From Cymodocea nodosa (taxonomy: Eukaryota > Streptophyta > Magnoliopsida > Alismatales > Cymodoceaceae), in the NCBI GenBank assembly GCA_036874045.1, contig CM072336.1, positions 6,476,501-6,540,500 of the forward strand: 64,000 nt of DNA, given 5' to 3'. Positions 1-11,931 of the stretch are shown here, one piece after another. Position 1 is the first letter of the stretch. Each line of letters begins with the position of its first letter. Both the position numbers and the translations under genes were made by a program. Under the pieces are notes generated by a model. It did no database searches. It had not been told where the DNA came from and saw only the letters and a program-made list of their open reading frames with translations.

Positions 1-395
1 ACTTCGAGGCCTCCATTTGTAGTAGTTCATATTGTCGACGCAACGTCTTCAGTCAAACCTTCTTAACATGATAGACTCCCTTAAAGGAGGTAGCAAGAAT
101 ATCCCATGCCTACTTGGAAGAACTTGCGTCGAAAATTTTTTTGAACATTTCATCAATCATCCCTTGGATGGATGAAAGAGAGTGTCTTCTTATCCTTCTT
201 CTTGAGCTTCCGATGTTGGTTGCGCTACGCCTCCGTTACTATTGGGCCCAACAACGGAACACCACGTTCAACGACCTCCAATAATTCATTGATAATCGAA
301 GGGGACTTTCATCTGGTTACACCAGCGTAGGTAATTATTGTCGTCTAGCGTTGGCACCGTGACTTGAACCATATTATTCATCTTCAATCTTCACA
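1..395 (-). mobile_element. Ty1/copia gag remnant, cut by the window edge
   Basis: Read on the minus strand, this stretch gives a broken frame opening with a methionine near 385. It resembles the N-terminal gag region of plant copia elements: a VPTLDDNNYLRW-like motif (family form: VPxLxxxNYxxW), then a leucine-rich UBN2-type part. Several stop codons and frame changes interrupt it, so it is not a working gene. A primer-binding site and an LTR-like block lie just upstream on the same strand. Pol would lie beyond the left edge. The domain match is recognised by eye, and the copia class is supported by the adjacent initiator-Met-type primer site. Confidence 0.6.
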
Positions 396-422
396 GTCGC
401 AACAATGAACGTGATCAAAGAA

Positions 423-434
423 GCTCTAATACCA
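423..434 (-). other. Retrotransposon primer-binding site
   Basis: The minus strand reads TGGTATTAGAGC, one change from the TGGTATCAGAGC site typical of plant copia elements primed by initiator methionine tRNA. It sits between the gag remnant and an LTR-like block, as expected. Confidence 0.65.
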
Positions 435-436
435 AT

Positions 437-738
437 TGTAAATGTTGGTAAGGGGAAGATCGAATAAAAAATCACACCAAGATACAAGAGAAAACCAGAA
501 ACTCAATTGGAAAAAACAACTTTATCTTCCTTCAAGCATTTCATCGAACAATATATATACACCACATACAACCATACATAATTAACGACGTACCCGCCCA
601 CAACCTCACATTACATGACTCATTCATAACCACTCATTATACAAACATAACTCACATTCTCCCAAACTAAATTACCACTAATATCATTACAATGATAACA
701 ATCTAATAAAATGGATTATCTTTCTTAATAATAGACCT
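437..738 (-). repeat. 5' LTR of the left-edge copia element (approximate)
   Basis: This block lies directly upstream, on the minus strand, of the primer-binding site and ends in ACA on that strand, as LTRs do. It contains a TATA-like run near 550-560. The outer end is a guess because no partner LTR is present in the window. Confidence 0.45.
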
Positions 739-959
739 CACATCATTAACCTTTAATTTGCAGGTGATTCGATTTTCTTCCTTGAACTCTTAGACCAAAC
801 ATCACCAAATTAATGTAAATGTTGTATATCTTTTAGGTTATGTTTAGACTTAAAATTAATTTTAATGTGTCCTCAATTGTAGCAAGTAGATAACCTCACC
901 GAAGATATCACTGATTTTTACTACAACATAATGGGATACAATTTTCAAAGGTAGCCCTA

Positions 960-2500
960 AATATGTAATAGGCAACCTTTAAGTGTGGAAAGCTTGCCTA
1001 TTAATTATTTAGGGTTACCTTTATATTTCAAAAAGATTTCTTTTAATCATTGGAAAGGAGTTATTGACAAAATTGCCAAAAGACTTCAAGGTTGGAAGAA
1101 TAAATATCATTCTTTGAGCGGTAAACTTACAATACTCAACTCTGTTTTAAGAACTCTGCTTACCTATTATTTGATAGCTTTTAATTTCCCCCTTAAGTGT
1201 GGAAAAACTTATCAACAGATACAGGAAACTTTTTTTTTAAAGCACAAATAAAGAAGGAAGACTTAAATATCATTTAACAAAATGGAATCTTCTTTGTCAA
1301 CCTAAAAAGTTAGGGGGGCTAGGTATCATTAACCTCAGAAATTTTCTCCATGGCTCACATGGGTAAGCTGGTGTGGTCTCTGTTACATAGAAAGAATGAT
1401 AAGTTTTGGATTAATATTGTCAAAGTTTCTCAGTTATGTAAGTTTGGTTGTGGCGCCTTTTTTAATAAAACTAGCTCTACCCTATCGTCAGCCTTGAAAA
1501 TTATTAAAGAAGTTTATCCTCTTTTGATTAATTTCTGTACTTTCTCTCCCTTGGATAGAAAGGATACTCTCTCTTTTGACACAACTAATGGTTAGCTTCA
1601 AGCATTCTTAAATTTTCATATCCTGATCTATACAATTGCTTTAGTAATCATAAAATTTCTCCTCAAATAATGTTAGCAGAATACTCCGAAATTTGGCTAA
1701 TAATCTTATTGTATCAAGATCTAGAAAAGCAGCCCTTAGTGTGATGGATGTTTTAAACTCTTCTCCTGGGGAAGAGGAAAATACTGTTTCTTGGAATCTA
1801 CATCCTTAAAGAGGATGCTCTGTTAAATCTTGTTATAATATTTTCGTAGATGGAGGCATTAGTTTTAAATCTTATAAACAACTCAGAAAAGCTCATGCAC
1901 CCTTAAAAGTTAAAATCATTAGCTGATTTTGTATTCAGGATAAGTTATTTACCAAGGAAAATTCAGCAAAAAAGGTTGGTCGGGAAATACTAACTAACTG
2001 TTCTATGTTTGACTTATGTTTAGAAACTAATAACCATATTTTTATTGACTCTTTGATAGCTAATGATATATGGATGTTCAATATTGATTCTGGTACACCT
2101 TTGCTTGAGGATGACTTCCTTACCAGAACATTTTCTTCTATTGCATCTGATTACTTTAAGAATCACTCAGGTGCTTGCTTGGTTCGCCCTTTTTATAGCT
2201 TTTATTGGACTAGTTGGATTGAAAGAAATAATTGTGTTTTTGGTGGTAGTGACAAGAATGTTAGCTCGATATTTGAAGGTATTACCGACTTATCAATCTT
2301 TCGGCCAGAAAATCTTGTTGCAAGTTCAGGTGTGGACGTTATTAAAGACGTTCGATCTAACTGGGAAGCGCAACTTGATCCATTCGCAAACACTTCAAAT
2401 GCCGACGCTAATGCTGAAGCTTCAGGCTCCGTTTTCTGCCGATGGGGCGATGAAATTGAAGAGGAGGGCAATAATTAGTTATTCCTTTCATTTACTCTTT
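960..2500 (+). mobile_element. Non-LTR retrotransposon (LINE) 3' pol remnant
   Basis: Three broken frames line up with the end of a plant LINE ORF2. At 985-1251 there is the reverse transcriptase tail: LPINYLGLPL, then a W-K-x-K-x-x-LSGKL motif. At 1350-1595 there is the usual connector (KLVWSLLHRK). At about 1790-2080 there is the zf-RVT zinc-binding segment (W-N-L ... FDLCLETNNHIF ... ANDIW). The frame at 2005-2478 ends with a WIERNNCVF motif typical of the C-terminus. Stop codons and frame changes show it is dead. The catalytic YADD part is missing, consistent with 5' truncation. No clear poly(A) tail or target-site duplication was found. Confidence 0.8.
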
Positions 2501-3345
2501 GTACTCCTTTAGAACATGTTGAACATTCTAGATTATCGATGTATTTACTAAAAAAATTGATCGTTGACGTATTTGTATCTTTTTGTAATAAAATAAACAT
2601 ATTAATTGGATAAATAGGAAGGTATGATATCTATATACTCCTAGCTGGGATTTAGATAAAGTCTACGAATTTATACCATCGCACTACCTAAGGCGGGATC
2701 TTTCTTTCCTCTTCTAAGAATCGATTCCCAAGATGACATTTTTATCGATCTCATAAAAATTAAAATTAGGAGAGTAGAAGCGTTGCGATTCTATCGAAGA
2801 TTGCAGAACCAGATCAATATACATTAATGCCAAAGGAAATCTGAATTAAGCATTCGTAAAAAGTAATTGTTTAATTGGAAATTAGTAAGTCGATGCATTG
2901 ATTAAGACTTAGGTGTTAATAAAAAGAACGAAATCAAGCACTCCAAATCAACTTAGCTTCTGGTTTTATATCCAAGCAAAGGTAATCCCACACTTTAAGA
3001 AAAAGAAGAAAGATAATTAATTTGAAATTCACGCATAATATCCAGACGACAGCAACAAATATTATTCTTGCGGGTATTTTATTTCCATATAAAATATACA
3101 TTCAGAAGGAAGGGAAAGCCGAAGCGATGATCCTTTTGACTTCGGCCATGCAGTTGTCTATCGGCCTTGCATGAGGTAGAGCACCGGATGGGACGCTGTG
3201 GATTAAGTCGCTTCACCCCGCGTCGCATCGATCAAATCAACTTTCATGCATGATGAATGATACAACGAGTTAAAAAGAAAGCAAAGAAAACGAACGATTT
3301 CATTTTTAGCATTCGTTGGATGCATGCGTAATTCCCCTTGCAGCT
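2500..3345. repeat. Duplicated non-coding block, copy 1 (partner at 14165-14950)
   Basis: This block matches 14165-14950 base for base over long stretches in the same orientation. Shared landmarks are GCAGAACCAGATCAATATAC, TTGAAATTCACGCATAA and CATGCAGTTGTCT. Copy 2 lies just downstream of the KAO gene. Here the block instead abuts the broken MIP1-like fragment, about 45 bases away. No coding capacity is evident in either copy. Confidence 0.85.
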
Positions 3346-3390
3346 TGGAATTCCGAGTTCCAAAAATCTGCGTTGTTCTTCTAATCCGGA

Positions 3391-3740
3391 CTGATATTTG
3401 TCAGTACGTCCATCGTCTCGTAACAATGTCCGTTCCATAGGACTGCCTGGAGCGCAGTGTCTTCGTCATAGACAGCGGTGGTCTTGGTCATAGAGCTAGC
3501 CTCCTTGTAGGTGGCATCGACGCGGCGGAGGAGGAGGATCTCCTCCACTTGCTCCTCCTTGAAATACCTCGTCGCCAAAATGGCCGCGCTCTTGTAACTT
3601 CTGAGAAAGTTTGTATCATCCGGACTGGACGCACCGGAAGACCAGGTGTTTGTTGAGGGGGGTGGGTAGGGATGGTATTGCCTGACGGAGTGATGCCAAC
3701 CATTCCAATAACCGCGAAGGGATTTCTTGCGCACACCCAC
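3391..3740 (-). pseudogene. MIP1-like gene fragment (N-terminal part only)
   Basis: This fragment encodes about 116 codons matching residues 1-113 of the MIP1-like gene at 58422-59954. It retains RKK...SVRQ, EEQ(V/L)EEILL, DATYKEA and NGHCY-x-TMDVLTNI. The initiation codon equivalent to ATG in the other copy is GTG here (3738-3740). There are small in-frame insertions in the EEILL...AVY part. Homology stops abruptly near 3391, before the rest of the exon, and a duplicated KAO-flanking block follows about 45 bases further on. It has no start, no coiled coil and no RING, so it is a relic. Upstream (3741-4560) the non-coding DNA still aligns with that of the other copy. Confidence 0.85.
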
Positions 3741-4563
3741 GGGGAGGAGTTGCGATCAGTGAAAACCCCAGAATCGAACATGGGCGAGAGACGTTTGAGA
3801 CGGGGACAAGATGTGCAGAGGCGGGTAGAAGAATCTTGAGGCCCCAGAGTGCAAGAACACTGGAAGATCTTGGGGGCTACTCGGAGGTCGAGTGAAGTGA
3901 GCGAGAGTCGCGACCCATGATTAATTTTTAAATTTTTTAAAACTTTTTATTATTATATAAATTAATAACTTTTCTAGCTTTAAGAAATATTTGATATTTT
4001 TGATGAAGAGAAAAATGAACGGCAACGCTCCATGTAGTTAGATTAATAGACATAAATATTATTATCATGAATTTTTATCAAGAGATGGCTTCAAAAAATT
4101 TTATTAAGATAATCGTTAATTTCAAAAATTGAATCTCCCAGGACATAAGATCCAACGGAACTCCATCCGGAGAACCCACGGATGGATAGAACGAGAGGTC
4201 TTAGATTTACCATGTACAAGGCAACCAATCAAAAGAGCTTTCCAATAAAATAGGCAATAAACAACACTGCATACTAAGATTCTCCTCTATCTTCTTATGC
4301 ATGCATTTATTCAGCAGTTTCGCCTTAATTACGAAAAAATTAATGATTTCAGCTATGACATCATGTTTTAGAAAACCAATGTAATTGTACAAATATTATC
4401 AAGATACGTGTTTGGCATGATACATCTCAACTTATTTATTCATTGAAAACTTAAAAGAGTCAATTACATAACAAATGCTCCATCTAGCTCCTCTGAACTT
4501 GATATAATAGTTTTTGACACGACCTCAATTAAATAATATTACACCATAGCCCTTTTGCGCAGC

Positions 4564-7500
4564 CTAACTCCCTCTGTAAGTAGTGAACGAAAAGGGAGAA
4601 AGCAGCAAAGGAACATGGAAATGCTCGGACTTCTGTGTTTCTTTGACCTCGAATACGATGCTCACATAGGGGAAGAAGCCGGACGGCACATAATTGCCTG
4701 TATCGAAGCTTATGCGGTAGAACCCTGGGTTGATGTGGTCAACCATGCTCATAAGTGGACCACTTCTTCCATCTTTATCGGTAACTGAAGATCCTTGAAG
4801 GACCCACTCACCAAAATTCGTGTCGTTGAACGATGGACGTTGTCGACTGCCCCTCCACGCCTCTAAATGCACCTCAACGCCCGATGCGGGAGACCCACGA
4901 GAGACGTCCAGTATATGGGTTGTGATTGGAGGTCGAATGCGTTCAATGTCACCTGTAGCATTAAAGATTTGATGGCCAGAAGCCTTAGGAACGGCGGTGA
5001 AATGTGCTCCAAGTATACCTACTCGATCTTTTGGTTAAAAGCAGAAATGTCAGAATATACTAACAAATCAAAGATAACTTTTGCAATGATCCTTACTGTT
5101 TACATATGTTTGTTGTCATGCTGACTAGACAAGAAAATACAACACTTAAACAAGATGCATGAATCTCAGAACCAGAAAGTATCAAACAAAAAATTTTAAG
5201 CGAGTTTGGTTGATTGTAATTCACATCTAATTTAATATAATTGAATTACATTTTTCAATAAGAGTACAATATTTAATTTTTTTATAATTATAAGAAATTA
5301 AATTCTTTGGAATATCACTCAATTAACTATTTACAAGATTACAATCAATCAAATAAAATGTTATTGTCTCATAAACCACATGCAGACTATTTTAGACTAC
5401 AACAGAATTAAGCAAACTCTTATGCCAATAATATAAAGATATTACCGTAAATTTCTTATGCTTATTAGTCAAGAACCATTTCATGGGTAACATCCTTAGG
5501 AAGCATGTTAGAAGACTTGAATTAAGATGTAAATTTTTAGAACAAGACTAGAAGATGCAAATTGCTTCACTAATCACAAAGACACAAAACACTCATACCC
5601 CTTGGTTTAACAGCGGATGTCTCTGTGGCCATTAAAGAGGATTTTTCAGCATCACTCTCAAAAAGCTTTGCTAGCCGCAACTCAATGATCTTCATTTCTT
5701 CTGTTGATGCATTCTCAAGTTCAACTATAGGCCTATTTGCATAGCGATTCTACAACACAAAAACATCATGAAGCCAATGCAAACACTCTCAAGTATTCAT
5801 TCAATAATGTTAAAACTTTAAAATAGCAAAGGACAATCAATGCATATGATAGGATCATGAAAGTCGTGCTTGACAACAATTTATCTAAGTTGTGGCTCAA
5901 AAGTCCAACAAAAGGGGATATTATTTTTACTTGCTGAAAGTAGAGTTTCGAGTGATGGTAATGCTTAAAATTGAGAAATCATGTATCTGCATTTAATAAG
6001 AGAGTAATTGGATAGGTGCCTTAGGTGAGATAGACATAAAGATGAATCAAAATCTAGAAATGGACTTAACTAGAATGAAAATCTTGGAAAGGCAACAGAA
6101 CGTCGATTGAAAATAAACCGAGTTCTTTACCAAAACAGAAAAAAAACAGTAAATGACGGCAATCAGAAGTCCTATGGTAAATAATAACACTTTTGGTGGA
6201 CTAATAGAATGTGGTGATTTATATAATTCTTACCTTGCACTCTCTTACGTAAAATAATTGTAAATACATGTAGCAAGAAACTTAATCAACTTGGACATCT
6301 TTAGACAGGTTCAAAATTCCTACTTTTCTATCAGGTCTTTAAACATAATCTTGCGGCCTCAAGGAAAATATTTGGACAAATAAATGGCTTGGAAAAGAGA
6401 GACATAGCTCTCAATAAAAATTCTTTTAACCATGCAAGAATTTGATATTAGAATTGCCCTTCTTAGATCATTTACCATCCTTATATTTTCCCAAAGCATA
6501 AATTCTGTTGTCACACCTCACCAGTGCTAGATAACAAGCCTTATAGTTGAAAAAGGACCAAATCTAGTGCACAAGACCCCTATCGTGGGTCTAAGGGTCC
6601 AATCCTACATTACTTTAGCTCCGTAATTGATGAGGTTGTTTCTATGATCGACCTCCAGGCCACAATGCATTACAATTTATTAATGCTCAACCTTTTGTCA
6701 GAACTTATAATTTCATCCCAAACATATTAATGATGGAAAATAAAACTAAGGCCCTCTAACTTTTGGTTTATAATTTAAATTTATTATTTAATAATGTAAA
6801 GCACTGTCCAAAAAGCAGAAATGTAATTATTTGTACTCGTGAACGAGAAATGATTCTTAACTAACCTTCATCTCATCTAGTATTTCTGACATGCTTTTCC
6901 CAGAAGCACTTATGAGAAAAACAAATCCAAACTTCTCCTTGTATCGAGAATTCCATATATGCACTTCCTAAAAAAAGATAGCAAAATCCATAATATACAA
7001 ACGTCAAACTATAGGGGAAGGGATGTGATCATATAAATACCTGAGTGGTAGAATTGGTTGCTGTAGCCAAGGCAGTACCTTGCTCATCTTTGCACCGTCT
7101 AAAAAACACAAATAACACCAGATAATTGTAAATCTAATAACATCAAGAAACAAACAAGTTATAAATTTCAAAGCCAAACTGTGAAATTTGCTTTGTCGTT
7201 CCAATTTCTGGATGAACTGCAAAGGCTTCAAGCCAACCATTAACATCAACCTGCAAACATTGTACAAAAATAAAACCAATTAAAAAGAATATAGAAATAA
7301 TAAATGTAAAGGAGAAAAATACAACAATAACAATTGAAACTATCACACTAGTTCCAATTTTATTGGAATTGTGAGTTTCAAAAGCATGCATTGTTCTTCT
7401 AATCATGTGACTTGAGGCCAATTCAAAATGAATGATTTTCCACTGAATGCAGAGAAACAAACTATATCCTGATTTCAGAAGAAAACAAACGAACAATGAA

Positions 7501-7656
7501 GATTTCCCATTCATAAACCTTATTGAACCAAATGTCTCTAGCAACGGTGAGGGCTTGCTCATAGTCCGTGAAGGGTGCAGCAGCTGCCATCATTTGAGCA
7601 AATCTTCGACAACCTGTCAAAGGCTGGAAATCCTTCTCTGTCCGTGGAAAATCCAT
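4564..7656 (-). CDS. TTL: Uric acid degradation bifunctional protein TTL (allantoin synthase)
   Basis: Two-domain enzyme turning 5-hydroxyisourate into S-allantoin: an N-terminal OHCU decarboxylase and a C-terminal transthyretin-like hydroxyisourate hydrolase. Six exons were inferred from splice sites and reading phase: 7519-7656, 7156-7250, 7041-7098, 6866-6967, 5599-5749 and 4564-5027. They join to 335 residues, close to the family's usual length. Exon 1 starts MDFPRTEKDF. The decarboxylase motif VHPEIG has its His near residue 59. KFGFVFLISASGKS and NRPIVELE follow. The hydrolase domain has ITTHILDVSRGSPA, DKDGRSGPL and the family-signature C-terminus YRGS. A PTS2-like nonapeptide, RVGILGAHF (residues about 183-191), lies between the domains, at the start of exon 6, as in Arabidopsis. 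The exon 2 donor (CTT/GTTTGT) is weak but is the one that keeps phase. Intron 5 carries a MITE-like insert. It appears to be the functional copy of a duplicated gene. Confidence 0.9.
5204..5354. mobile_element. MITE-like insertion in TTL intron 5
   Basis: An AT-rich segment of about 150 bases is bounded by inverted repeats: GTTTGGTTGATTGTAAT at the left and the reverse complement of TTTGATTGATTGTAATC at the right. It has no coding capacity. Size, termini and intronic position fit a miniature inverted-repeat element. The superfamily was not assigned and no clear target-site duplication was found. Confidence 0.6.
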
Positions 7657-7699
7657 CTCTTTGTTTTTGCTTTGGTTCTCAGGCAGAAGGCCGTCAACA

Positions 7700-8680
7700 A
7701 ACGTAAGGTAGATAATGTCCTGAAAATTAGAAGAATATATATTAGGCGTGAAGAACTAAGGAAGCTACATGCAACGACGATGATGACATTCAACACTAAT
7801 AGTACTCACCGGAAAAGTTAACTGTCGCCAACCAACTGAAAGAAGGAAAACAGGCAACCTGTAGGAAGTGATCAAGAGATGCAAGAAGAATGATGTAAAA
7901 GAGGACAAAGCTCTAGGAGTGGACTCTAGCAATGCATCGAGGGTCTTACCGTATTTATTTCACACCCTAACATAAATCAAAGATGATAATTGCCGTAAAA
8001 TAAAAGAAGAAAATTCGTAAACTTTCAAAAAAAAATTGTGGAAACCTTCTCCCCTTATTTTCCTAGGAAAATGTATCTGTACTTGTTGCAAATTTTAAAT
8101 ATAATCTACAATAACAATATACCAAAACATAATTTATAGAAATTTAAATCTTCTTTAAATCACCTCCAGATGGAACCGCGCGGGCGTACCTCCGGCGATC
8201 TGGTGGCCTCCCTCTCTCGTGCGATCGGATGCGTGGAATCGCCACGAACGCGTGAAGGACGGTAAACCCTCGAGCGGACGACGTCTTCAGCCTGGAAAGA
8301 GGGTTACCTGGGAGCAGAGTACGAAGCAAACGAGAAAGAACGATGCAAACCCTTTTTCGTAATATATGGTTGGTGATCAGTCTGATCCATCAGGGTTGGT
8401 GATCAACGAGAGAAAATATACGGTGGTCTACGTTTCTGCAAGCAATGTTTTTTTTAAGAAAAAAAAAAAACCTTTTTTGTAGTATATAGCAAGTAGTCGT
8501 TGATATATTTAACTTTTAGGTGAGATTTGAGTATTTGAAATCTAATAAAATTAAATTAAAAAAAAATTGTTCGATTCTAAGTTTTAGGAATTTGAATTTC
8601 AAATATAATGTAAAAGTTAGAAAAATGAATTCTTAACTTAAAAAGATGTAATTCAATTTCTAAGACATTTTATTCATGTC
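7700..8680. other. Upstream flank of TTL, no gene recognised
   Basis: Homology with the second TTL copy ends at about 7682, just upstream of the start codon. The stretch is mostly AT-rich, with one GC-rich island at 8160-8340 that could be a leader exon or promoter-proximal DNA of TTL. This is not supported by any conserved reading frame. Confidence 0.4.
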
Positions 8681-8682
8681 TA

Positions 8683-9186
8683 ATGCTCGTCTCTTCGCAG
8701 ATGCTTGTCTCATTGCTTATATATAGTCACTCATCTACCGGTGTGATTGTCTACTGTTATGCTCATTCATTGTTGTGCTCATTTGTCATTGCTCTTGTAT
8801 CTTTGCCTACACTCATATGTCGTATTTGTCTCTTTACCTATGCTCTTTTGTTGTGCTTGTCTACCATTGCACTCATCTTGACCTATGTTCATCTATCGTG
8901 TTGGTCTACCTATTGTCATTCACTGTACTTGTCTCTCCGCTTACACTCATCTACCATATTGGTTTGCTTGTCATCATCCATTGTGCTCATCTCTTCGCTC
9001 TCACTACTCCGTTGTATTATCTACTACTACACTCGTCTCTACCTATGCTCATTTGTGGTGTTGGTTCGCCTATTGTCATTTACCATGCTCATTTCTTTGC
9101 TTACGCTCATCTACTATGTTGGTCCACCTATTGTCATCCATCGTGCTCGTATGCCTACCTCTACCTAAAATCTTACCTAGGTCACC
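8683..9186. repeat. Degenerate tandem repeat, unit about 58 bp
   Basis: Units open with CTCATCTAYYRTRTTGGT and continue CCTATTGTCATYCA-CGTGCTC-TCTCTTTGCTTACAC. Clear copies start near 8886, 8945, 9049 and 9107, with more divergent ones before 8886. The repeat lacks stop codons in several frames and so creates long spurious reading frames full of Leu, Ser, Cys and Tyr. No gene is implied. Confidence 0.75.
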
Positions 9187-10785
9187 CAATACTCATCCAC
9201 AAGGTAAAATATCATTTTACCTTACGATGTTAACATTTTTGTGTTTTGATTATTGTTGTGTATTATATTATATTATTGTGTATTAGTGCATTTAATTGTT
9301 AGTACGAATGCAAATGTTTGTAGAATTTTGAGAAAAATCATGCAAAACTTTGGTTGCTAGATTTCAGAACATGACTACAAGTTATTTACATTTTATGCTA
9401 TGAACCTAGTTGTGAATCATATTAGTTAATATTTTTTTATAAAAGTACATCATTTTACCTTTCCAAAGAGACTAATTTCGTAACATTTTGAGTTATGAGG
9501 TGGAAGTTATGAATTTCTAAAGTTGAAGGTGTGTTCCGTAACCACACATTAAGGCTACTCTAATTTTTGTGAATTTTGCAAGTTTTTAGCTTAGAAAATT
9601 TATTTCAATGGATTTTTCTTTGATAGTACTTTGAAAAAGCTTTCCATGTATAACAGTTTTATTACATTTCGTGAAGTGAAGTGAAAGTTATGAAATAGAA
9701 AATAGAATTTGACAATATAATAAAGGTTATTGTAGGTCGAAAAATGAGAGAAAATAGAGAAAAATGAAATTTAAGAAAATTCCTTCTTCTTTTTTATGTT
9801 AGTTGACTGTATTCTTTAGGTTTCCAATTCTTTTAAAAAAATTTCTCATCTCCCCTACACATCATCTGCTGTCACTGGCACATCGCCTGCCATCGCCCGC
9901 ACATCACCCACCATCCCTTGCGCATCGCCCATAGGTTTCATCTCGTCATTTATTTCTTCTCATCATTTATTTCTTCTCCACGGGACCCAAGTTTTATACA
10001 TTATTTATGTTGTTTTACTGTAGTTCTTTCATAGATTTTAGTTATAGGTTAGATTGAGGTAAAAATCTTGTATTTTTACTGTTTAAATTAAGTGGGTTTA
10101 TCTTGATCTTTCTATAGCAGAGTCTTTTGCAACAGTAATTGAACCACTTGAATGTTGCGTAATCTTCTGAATGCTACGTTATTGTCGGTCTATGAAATCT
10201 TAATTTATCAATTTTATTAGAAAGATCATCAAAAGGGGTTTTATGAAAGATTTAAAGATATTACGAAAGATGGGAAAAGTAGGTGAAACATGTTGATATT
10301 ACAAAAGGGGTTTGCAGATGTTAATATTGTTGAAGTCCTTTGATTTTGTCGTTAGCTTGCATTTTACAACAGAAAGGATGTTGGCAGTAACACACATATT
10401 GTCATAAACTTTACAACAGAAAGAACAAAACATCAATGCACGTTGAATATGCCCAAAGGTGATTTAATTCATCCATACACAAGATCATAAGTATCGCTCA
10501 CCTGCAAACATAAACATAATGGTTATTTTTGTGGACCTTGTTGTACATTGGTAGTGTAGCAATTTATTATATAGAAATAACTAATAATATATTTTTTATT
10601 ATTGTTTATACATGTTTGATTGTATGTTACTTTCAAATTTCTTAAATTCTTTTGAATTGTATATGAGTTGGTAAATAATATGACTTGTCAAATAAATTGA
10701 AATGCATATGTGTTGCATATACATACCTTGCATTTATGTATGTAGTGCTTTGATATTTATGTAGTTATTTTAAGATAATGGTTAT
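9187..10785. other. AT-rich intergenic stretch, nothing recognised
   Basis: No reading frame or family motif was found. A short pyrimidine- and CATCGCC-rich patch at about 9845-9935 has a few local repeats. The right end may include the unmarked 5' terminus of the neighbouring Harbinger element. Confidence 0.4.
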
Positions 10786-10790
10786 TTTAA

Positions 10791-11350
10791 AAAGAAGTTA
10801 TTGCACTTGGAGTGCAAAGGTAGATGAAGAAATTTTAAATATTTTGGTTGAAGTTGTTAACGAAGGAAATGCGAGAACTCATGATAGAAAAATTCAAATG
10901 GAAGCATGGAACGAGATAATAGTCAAATAGAATGAACATACAAGAGTAAAAGTTACTAAAAAAAATGTGGACAGTCAAATGAAGACTTGGAGTTTGATGT
11001 ACAAGAATTACTCGAAGATTACAAATCAAAGTGGTTGGAGTTGGGATTATGTGAATGGACACATGGATATTAGTAATAAGGTTTAGGAAGACTTTGTAAA
11101 GGTAATATTTGCTATAATAATTTTAATAAACTTTATTATATAATATTTTTTAACATTTGACATATTTTTGTGTAGACACATCTAGAATACAAAGCTTGTA
11201 GAGGGAAGGCTTGTCTAATTTATGACCAACTACAACCAATTTTTGGATTAAGTATGACAACTAGAAACCATAGTAGACAAGTAATGGAAGATACAAACTT
11301 TTATGTAAGAGGGTGAACATGAACCTTCTGATTCTAATTTGGGAAGAGGG
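10791..11350 (+). pseudogene. Harbinger Myb/SANT-like DNA-binding ORF (broken)
   Basis: The frame reads CTWSAKVDEEILNILVEVVNEGN, then MEAWNEII, a stop at 10928-10930, and QMKTWSLMYKNYSKITN with SGWSWD. This is the trihelix/Myb-SANT-like pattern of the accessory protein that helps Harbinger transposase bind its termini. A second segment from about 11176 gives THLEYKACRGKACLIYDQL, the usual continuation of this family. Stop codons and a frame break show decay. Confidence 0.7.
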
Positions 11351-11931
11351 TGTTCTCCTTCAAGCATTAATAACAATAGCAAGAGAAGGGAAAAGTGAAC
11401 AAGACCACATGTAGGATCTCAAGAAATAATTGCAGCATAATTAGAGACATGGTTGATGCTTTTAAATTGTATTGTGAAAAAGAAGATATTAATAGGACTA
11501 AAAGACTTCAAGTTTTACTACGTTTGTATGATGTGTAGGAAAGAAAGTTGGAATGGAATAGTAAACAAGCAACATTAGTTGTTCAAACTTTACTTGACTT
11601 ACCAAGTTTGAGAAATATAAAAATCTTTCAATCAATGAAGTTATTGCAAAAGCATGAAATGCGAGTTCAATTTCTTGCACTTCTAGTGGATATGTGTGTC
11701 ATGTGGGTACAATTTAACTTATCTACTTGAAGTTATTTGTAGTAGTATGATGAATATTTCTTATGTTGTAGCATGTTTAACTTTTGTACATTTGTTATGT
11801 AGTAATGTTGCAATAATGTAGTGGTATTTTTATATCTTTTGTGAGTTTTTTAAGTTATTGTATACAATTTTTTAATATGTTCAAAACATCTTATCCATGT
11901 ATTTTCTTCTTAGGTCCAATACATTAGTACA

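Noticed and set aside
8683..9286. Three overlapping hydrophobic frames of 133-161 codons suggesting a membrane protein
   Set aside because: They come from a degenerate 58-bp tandem repeat, and hydrophobicity follows from its T-rich composition.
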